Source of the DNA: a bacterium
GTDB taxonomy: Bacteria; Patescibacteriota; Doudnabacteria; UBA920
Direction of reading: 5' to 3'
NCBI GenBank assembly: GCA_021791515.1
Contig: JAJYWK010000008.1
Coordinates: forward strand, 1-41,050
DNA length: 41,050 nucleotides
Shown: in pieces, positions 36,682 through 41,050 of the stretch
How positions within the stretch are numbered: the stretch's first letter is position 1
How the letters are laid out: each line of letters begins with the position of its first letter
The notes under the pieces: model-generated
Database searches by the model: none
What the model was told of the DNA's origin: nothing
Seen by the model: only the letters and a program-made list of their open reading frames with translations
Made by a program: the position numbers and the translations under genes

Positions 36682-38436
36682 ATGCGCAATCCTCAGGATC
36701 AAAAAAATTTACAGGAAACCAGCATAGAGCCGCTACGTTTTGACGTCAGCGGTAACTTAATCAGAAAATTTGGCCGCGAGTCTATCTCCAATAAAAATGT
36801 AGCCATACTGGAGCTTATCAAAAATTCTTACGATGCTGGAGCGGCAAAGATGGAGATAGATTTTTCTTCTGTCAACACAAAAGACGCTTTAATTTCTGTA
36901 TCTGACAATGGGGACGGAATGGATTATCAGGATCTGAAAAATAAATGGATGCGCATTGCAAGTCAGTTTAAATCGAAAAAACTTAAAAATGGCGACAGAA
37001 CTTTTATCGGGGAAAAAGGCATTGGGAGGCTCTCGGCCGAAAGTCTGGGTAAAATAGCAACTCTATTTTCTTTCCCGAAAGGAAAGGATACGGGATATAA
37101 GGTCATTTTTGACTGGAATAAATACCAGGATGAGAACGTGCTGGTCAATGATGTTGATAATCCAACTTCACAAATAAAAAAGAAAAAATCCGATCACGGA
37201 TTAAGGCTGGAAATTAAAGACCTTAATCATGACTGGAATATGCAGGAAGCTCAAATCGAACTTCTGGCGGATGTTGGTATTCTTAATCCACCCAATAAAC
37301 CAGTCAGGGATTTTAAAGTATCGGCTAAATTCACGCCTTCTCTGATGGCCGCCCCGAAAATAAAAAAGGAGTTTCTAGGAAAGGCCGTATACAGCCTTAA
37401 AACCAGACTTACTGGAGGCAGTCTGATACGTTATGAATTTTCTTCAATTAAAGGAAAAAAGAAAGAAGGGAACCGTACAACAGATCGTAAACTTAAATGC
37501 GGGGATGCGGTTTTTGAACTTTATTTCTATTATAAGTCCCCAAAGTATTTTGAGCAGGCTGTCGGGAAAAAAATCAGTGCGATTGATTCAAAAGAAATTT
37601 CAAAAACGCTTGAACATTTTAGCGGCATCAAACTCTACAGAGATAATTTTAGGGTCAAACCGTATGGCGACCCCAAAAGTGACTGGATCGGCTTGGACAT
37701 TGCGGCCCACAATAACAGTATGTATCCGAGAAATGACGCTATTTTTGGAATGGTTCACATAAGCAAGTCAAAAAATCCGGCGATTGTTGATACCACCACA
37801 AGGGAAGGAGTTATATTCACTGACGAATTTCAGGACCTGATTGCATTTGTCCAGACTTCTATTTTTGGAATATTTGCGGACTTGCGGAGCGAATTTGAGT
37901 CGCATAAAACCAAAGCCAGAAAAAAGAAAAACGGTGCAAAAAACAAGACCCCGATTCACGTGGTAGTTCCAGTGCCTACAGCAAGCCCCCAGCCTCCCGA
38001 CACACTGGTTGAAATTGGCGGTAAGTATCCAGAAAACTTTTATAATCAGCTTCAGGATGAAATAAATATTTGTTTTGAACACAACCATCCAAACGCGGCT
38101 TTTTTCCTCTGTCGGAAGATGATAGAAAACCTTGTGTTTAATATTCTTGAAAAGAAATTTTCCACCCATGTGGATCTGTGGTATGACCAAAAAAGAAAAA
38201 TACGCCACAAGTTTAGTGTTTTAATCCAGAATCTCTATGCGGAGAGGACTAATTTTGGTAAGCCAAACATTAAAACCTATATAGAAAAGTTTAACAATGA
38301 GGTCGGACCGTTCAGGAAAGAGGCTAACACCAAGGCCCATTATGTATTTGAATATCTGGCCGACAAAAAAGAACTTGGCAAATTTAAAATCAAGGACTTG
38401 GTGCAGCTACTGGCAAAAATTTATGACAACATTTAA
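36682..38436 (+). CDS. GHKL (Hsp90/MutL/MORC-like) ATPase with C-terminal DUF4145/HEPN-like region
   Basis: Bergerat motifs ELIKNSYDA, SDNGDGMD, GEKGIGRLS. C-terminus NAAFFLCRKMIENLVFNIL...RKEANTKAH. Confidence 0.88.
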   Translation: MRNPQDQKNLQETSIEPLRFDVSGNLIRKFGRESISNKNVAILELIKNSYDAGAAKMEIDFSSVNTKDALISVSDNGDGMDYQDLKNKWMRIASQFKSKKLKNGDRTFIGEKGIGRLSAESLGKIATLFSFPKGKDTGYKVIFDWNKYQDENVLVNDVDNPTSQIKKKKSDHGLRLEIKDLNHDWNMQEAQIELLADVGILNPPNKPVRDFKVSAKFTPSLMAAPKIKKEFLGKAVYSLKTRLTGGSLIRYEFSSIKGKKKEGNRTTDRKLKCGDAVFELYFYYKSPKYFEQAVGKKISAIDSKEISKTLEHFSGIKLYRDNFRVKPYGDPKSDWIGLDIAAHNNSMYPRNDAIFGMVHISKSKNPAIVDTTTREGVIFTDEFQDLIAFVQTSIFGIFADLRSEFESHKTKARKKKNGAKNKTPIHVVVPVPTASPQPPDTLVEIGGKYPENFYNQLQDEINICFEHNHPNAAFFLCRKMIENLVFNILEKKFSTHVDLWYDQKRKIRHKFSVLIQNLYAERTNFGKPNIKTYIEKFNNEVGPFRKEANTKAHYVFEYLADKKELGKFKIKDLVQLLAKIYDNI

Positions 38437-38453
38437 ATATTTTTACTTTGCCG

Positions 38454-39107
38454 TTACCTCCAGGGATCAAACGCCAGTCCCAACCTGACCCTAATAAAGC
38501 CAATAAGGTTCAAAGAATTTTTTATTAAACTATACAGCCAGTCTGATCTCAACCCAAATAAATGAATGTGAATATAGTTGTTCGGAAATGGTTGTATGTT
38601 GTGTTCCTTTAAAAACAAAACTTCTTTTGCTCGTTTTGGATTACCGCTTGAAGCCATAACACCCGTAGCGATAGCACGCTCCGGAATACCAACAAAATTC
38701 AAACCGTAGAATGAATAATTTGTTTCTTTTAAAGGATGTGGGTCAATAGTGATATAAAAGTTTTTTCCTCCTACCACCATTGAACCGTCAGGTTGCCATT
38801 GACCGTAAAAATACCCAACCCCCAACAAGGAATCACTTTCGTATTGATCCAAGTTAAAATATTTACGAAAAAATTTAAACAGGCCACCGGAGGGTACATA
38901 GCCAATTTTTTTTAGTTCCGCGCTCATGTATTCCTTTTTACCGGCATCAATAATCAGATCAAAATCACCTAGCTTCCGATGTAATTTCCTATTCATCGAA
39001 GCCATAACCACCGAACCTAAAATTCTGTATTTAACTCCCCCGGATTTTAAAATATTTAGAAGCTGTTTTAAAGTTGCCAAAACGACTTCGTTATTAAAGT
39101 CAGACAT
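38454..39107 (-). CDS. nucleotidyltransferase-fold protein
   Basis: YRILGSVVMASMNRKLHRKLGDFDLII (GS ... DxD-like) typical of NTase-fold proteins. Confidence 0.65.
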   Translation of the reverse strand: MSDFNNEVVLATLKQLLNILKSGGVKYRILGSVVMASMNRKLHRKLGDFDLIIDAGKKEYMSAELKKIGYVPSGGLFKFFRKYFNLDQYESDSLLGVGYFYGQWQPDGSMVVGGKNFYITIDPHPLKETNYSFYGLNFVGIPERAIATGVMASSGNPKRAKEVLFLKEHNIQPFPNNYIHIHLFGLRSDWLYSLIKNSLNLIGFIRVRLGLAFDPWR

Positions 39108-39182
39108 GTTTTGTTAAATTAATGTTCTTTCCGACTAATCTAAATTGTTTTTTTAGCTTGCTCTATAAATGTTGCTTTATTA

Positions 39183-39533
39183 TTATTTTCCTGTGACGGA
39201 AAATTTGCCGGATAGTGCAGCGCCGTCTTCCACGCGCAGAACGGAACAGTTAATTTCGCCGGAAATTTTAGCCGTGCTTTGCAGAATTAAAAGGCCTAAG
39301 ACATTCAACTTACCCTGGACTTCGCCGGCAACAGTGACTTCATTGGCTTCTACGTCCGCAGCCAGCTTGGCATTCTGCTCTATAAATACCTTTTTAAGAG
39401 AATTAACTTTGCCGGTAATTTGCCCCTCAATCCGGACATCGTCCTCACTGTTCAAATCACCCTTAATTTTTACCGACGGTCCGATCACCGTTTCCGACTG
39501 TTTTGCTACACTTTTGTCCAAAATTTGTTCCAT
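39183..39533 (-). CDS. bactofilin (polymer-forming cytoskeletal)
   Basis: IGPSVKIKGDLNSEDDVRIEGQITGKVNSLKKVFIEQNAKLAADVEANEVTVAGEVQGKL. Confidence 0.88.
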   Translation of the reverse strand: MEQILDKSVAKQSETVIGPSVKIKGDLNSEDDVRIEGQITGKVNSLKKVFIEQNAKLAADVEANEVTVAGEVQGKLNVLGLLILQSTAKISGEINCSVLRVEDGAALSGKFSVTGK

Positions 39534-39610
39534 AAACCAGCCTTTCTGTATGTATTTTACACGATTGGATTTTTTCCCGCCACAGAGTATAATTCAAACA
39601 AGGCTTGAGC

Positions 39611-39637
39611 AAAGCCGTCATTAAAACTGGCGGCTTT
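39611..39637. terminator. hairpin upstream of bactofilin/before the structured RNA
   Basis: AAAGCCGTCA-ttaaaac-TGGCGGCTTT with one GT wobble. Confidence 0.5.
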
Positions 39638-39679
39638 TATTTATGATGGTTTTTTGCTAAAATAAAGGTACAATTTACG

Positions 39680-39835
39680 CCTAAACTCGCGGGCAACCAC
39701 GGGCATGGCAATAGCTACTCCGGTAGCAAACCAAGAAAGGTAATAAAACCCTCGTCAGGGTTCCTTTCTTGGTCGTGCGGGGAAACTCGCGCGTTTGGCT
39801 CGAAAGGGCCAAGCTCCTGGCGGGGGCCTTTTTGC
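39680..39835 (+). ncRNA. candidate structured RNA ending in a terminator-like hairpin
   Basis: P1 39681-39691/39788-39798 (10 pairs, one mismatch). Hairpin GCTAC-TCCG-GTAGC 39714-39727 (UNCG-type loop). 10-bp stem 39731-39740/39763-39772 with inner AACCCT-CGTC-AGGGTT 39747-39762. Terminator-like segment 39804-39835. Confidence 0.6.
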
Positions 39836-39868
39836 GTCCTGCCACAAAAACCAATTAATTTTTATTTA

Positions 39869-40024
39869 ATGACAAAGTTTAAGGTAGATATTTGGTTTAA
39901 CCAAAAACCGGAAAAATTACACTTGGGATCGGTTGTTGTGGAAGCAGAGACCGAAGAAAAAGCTTACCAAATCGCCTGCAACAACACCGAACTTTGGGTT
40001 ATTGGGGAAATTGAAGATACTTAA
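39869..40024 (+). CDS. 51-aa hypothetical protein downstream of the structured RNA (below ORF-track cutoff)
   Basis: ATG 39869, MTKFKVDIWFNQKPEKLHLGSVVVEAETEEKAYQIACNNTELWVIGEIEDT, TAA 40022-40024. Confidence 0.6.
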   Translation: MTKFKVDIWFNQKPEKLHLGSVVVEAETEEKAYQIACNNTELWVIGEIEDT

Positions 40025-40176
40025 ATACCAAATTTCCAAAACTCATGTCTGCAAACACAGTCGATTTTAATTAATTATGATGTCGTTTGTATGGTTTTGT
40101 CATCCAATTTATAGTACTAATACTACGCGCAACAACGTCTTGTTATAATGACAAAAGATAATTAGCCTTAGTTACT

Positions 40177-40800
40177 ATGAATAAAAATAACACTCTAATC
40201 TTGATAGGGGGCATAGTAATCGGTGTTTTGATTACCGCCGTTATCACAAGCAATGCCGTTAACAACCAAAGTTACGGCATGATGCGCATGATGGGTATAA
40301 GGCAACAGACATCCATGATGGGCAGTAATATTGACCAGCATTTTATAGAGCAGATGATCCTTCACCATGATGATGCCATCACCATGGCTAACATCGCATT
40401 GCAAAAAGCCGAGCATCCTGAAACTAAACAACTTGCCCAAAACATAATTCAAGCCCAGACTTCGGAAATAAACCAAATGCGCCAATGGTATAAAAGCTGG
40501 TACGGGCAAGACGTTCCGGATACCTTTGCAAGCATGGGGCACGGAATGGGTTCTGGTACTATGCACATGGGCATGATGGGTAACACTACTGACACGGCAA
40601 GTCTGGAATCAGCCAAACCCTTCGAAAAGGCTTTTATCGAGGAAATGATCCCGCACCACCAGATGGCAGTCATGATGGCGCAAATGCTTAAGAACTCAAC
40701 CCAGCGTCCGGAAATGAGGAATCTCGCCGACAACATTATCAACACCCAAACCAAAGAAATAGACCAGATGAGCAATTGGTATAGCCAGTGGTATCAATAA
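40177..40800 (+). CDS. DUF305 family protein
   Basis: FIEQMILHHDDAITMANIAL... and FIEEMIPHHQMAVMMAQML... two DUF305-type His-rich repeats; N-terminal TM. Confidence 0.88.
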   Translation: MNKNNTLILIGGIVIGVLITAVITSNAVNNQSYGMMRMMGIRQQTSMMGSNIDQHFIEQMILHHDDAITMANIALQKAEHPETKQLAQNIIQAQTSEINQMRQWYKSWYGQDVPDTFASMGHGMGSGTMHMGMMGNTTDTASLESAKPFEKAFIEEMIPHHQMAVMMAQMLKNSTQRPEMRNLADNIINTQTKEIDQMSNWYSQWYQ

Positions 40801-40865
40801 CTATCTCAAACAATGTTTTAAGAGCGTTGTTTTGAAATCCTGCCATAAAATGGTATAATGCCAGC

Positions 40866-41050
40866 ATGACAACTGGCAAATTTGCATTAAAACCAAAGAA
40901 AGTTATATTTATCTTTTTAGTGCTGATTGCTTTTTTAACCGTAGGGTTTACGGTTTTCTGCCGGATGCCTGGCGACACCCACAGCTATAACTTGCTGGTT
41001 GGGAAAGACGAGTGCCAGTCAGAACAGGCTACCCGAGACTGCGGGTCCAT
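40866..41050 (+). CDS. membrane-anchored protein, 3' truncated by window edge
   Basis: Open frame from ATG 40866 to window end, MTTGKFALKPKKVIFIFLVLIAFLTVGFTVFC...; promoter TTGAAA-16-TATAAT upstream. Confidence 0.6.
   Translation, partial: MTTGKFALKPKKVIFIFLVLIAFLTVGFTVFCRMPGDTHSYNLLVGKDECQSEQATRDCGS

Noticed and set aside
1-41050. CRISPR array, tRNA or rRNA genes, reassigned UGA codons
   Set aside because: No regularly spaced repeats or tRNA-like cloverleaf noticed; several genes end in TGA (e.g. 2760, 11990, 20908, 22558), consistent with the standard code.

Overview
The window looks like one large part of a podovirus-like phage or prophage, probably of a Patescibacteria/CPR-type host (inferred from gene content only). 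It has host-like genes at both edges and a large host-like cargo block inside the virion gene order. Genes use the standard bacterial code, with TGA as a stop.

Virion and packaging genes on the + strand: ParB-methyltransferase, terS-like, GpA-like terL, portal, acidic scaffold-like protein, DUF5309/SU10-like major capsid, connector-like proteins, a structural protein ending in an amidase domain, tail protein, decapeptide-repeat fibre, a 1337-aa polyvalent protein (ART-like plus LPD38-like), and a lysis module of amidase and holin-like ORFs.

Between terL and portal is a ~10 kb block of host-like genes: MltG, a run of secreted proteins including a matrixin-like metalloprotease, a HigB/HigA-like pair, an HTH-Fic protein and a DEDDh exonuclease.

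Downstream of lysis is the best candidate for an undescribed system. It is a single-polypeptide Vsr-Dcm fusion followed 8 nt later by a GHKL ATPase with a DUF4145/HEPN-like C-terminus.

Other highlights are a structured RNA (~39680-39835) ahead of a 51-aa ORF, a promoter/hairpin-terminator RNA unit just before portal, and an operator palindrome filling the -35/-10 spacer of the Fic gene. No integrase, replication gene, tRNA, rRNA or CRISPR array was recognised. All family calls come from reading motifs by eye; no database search was run.
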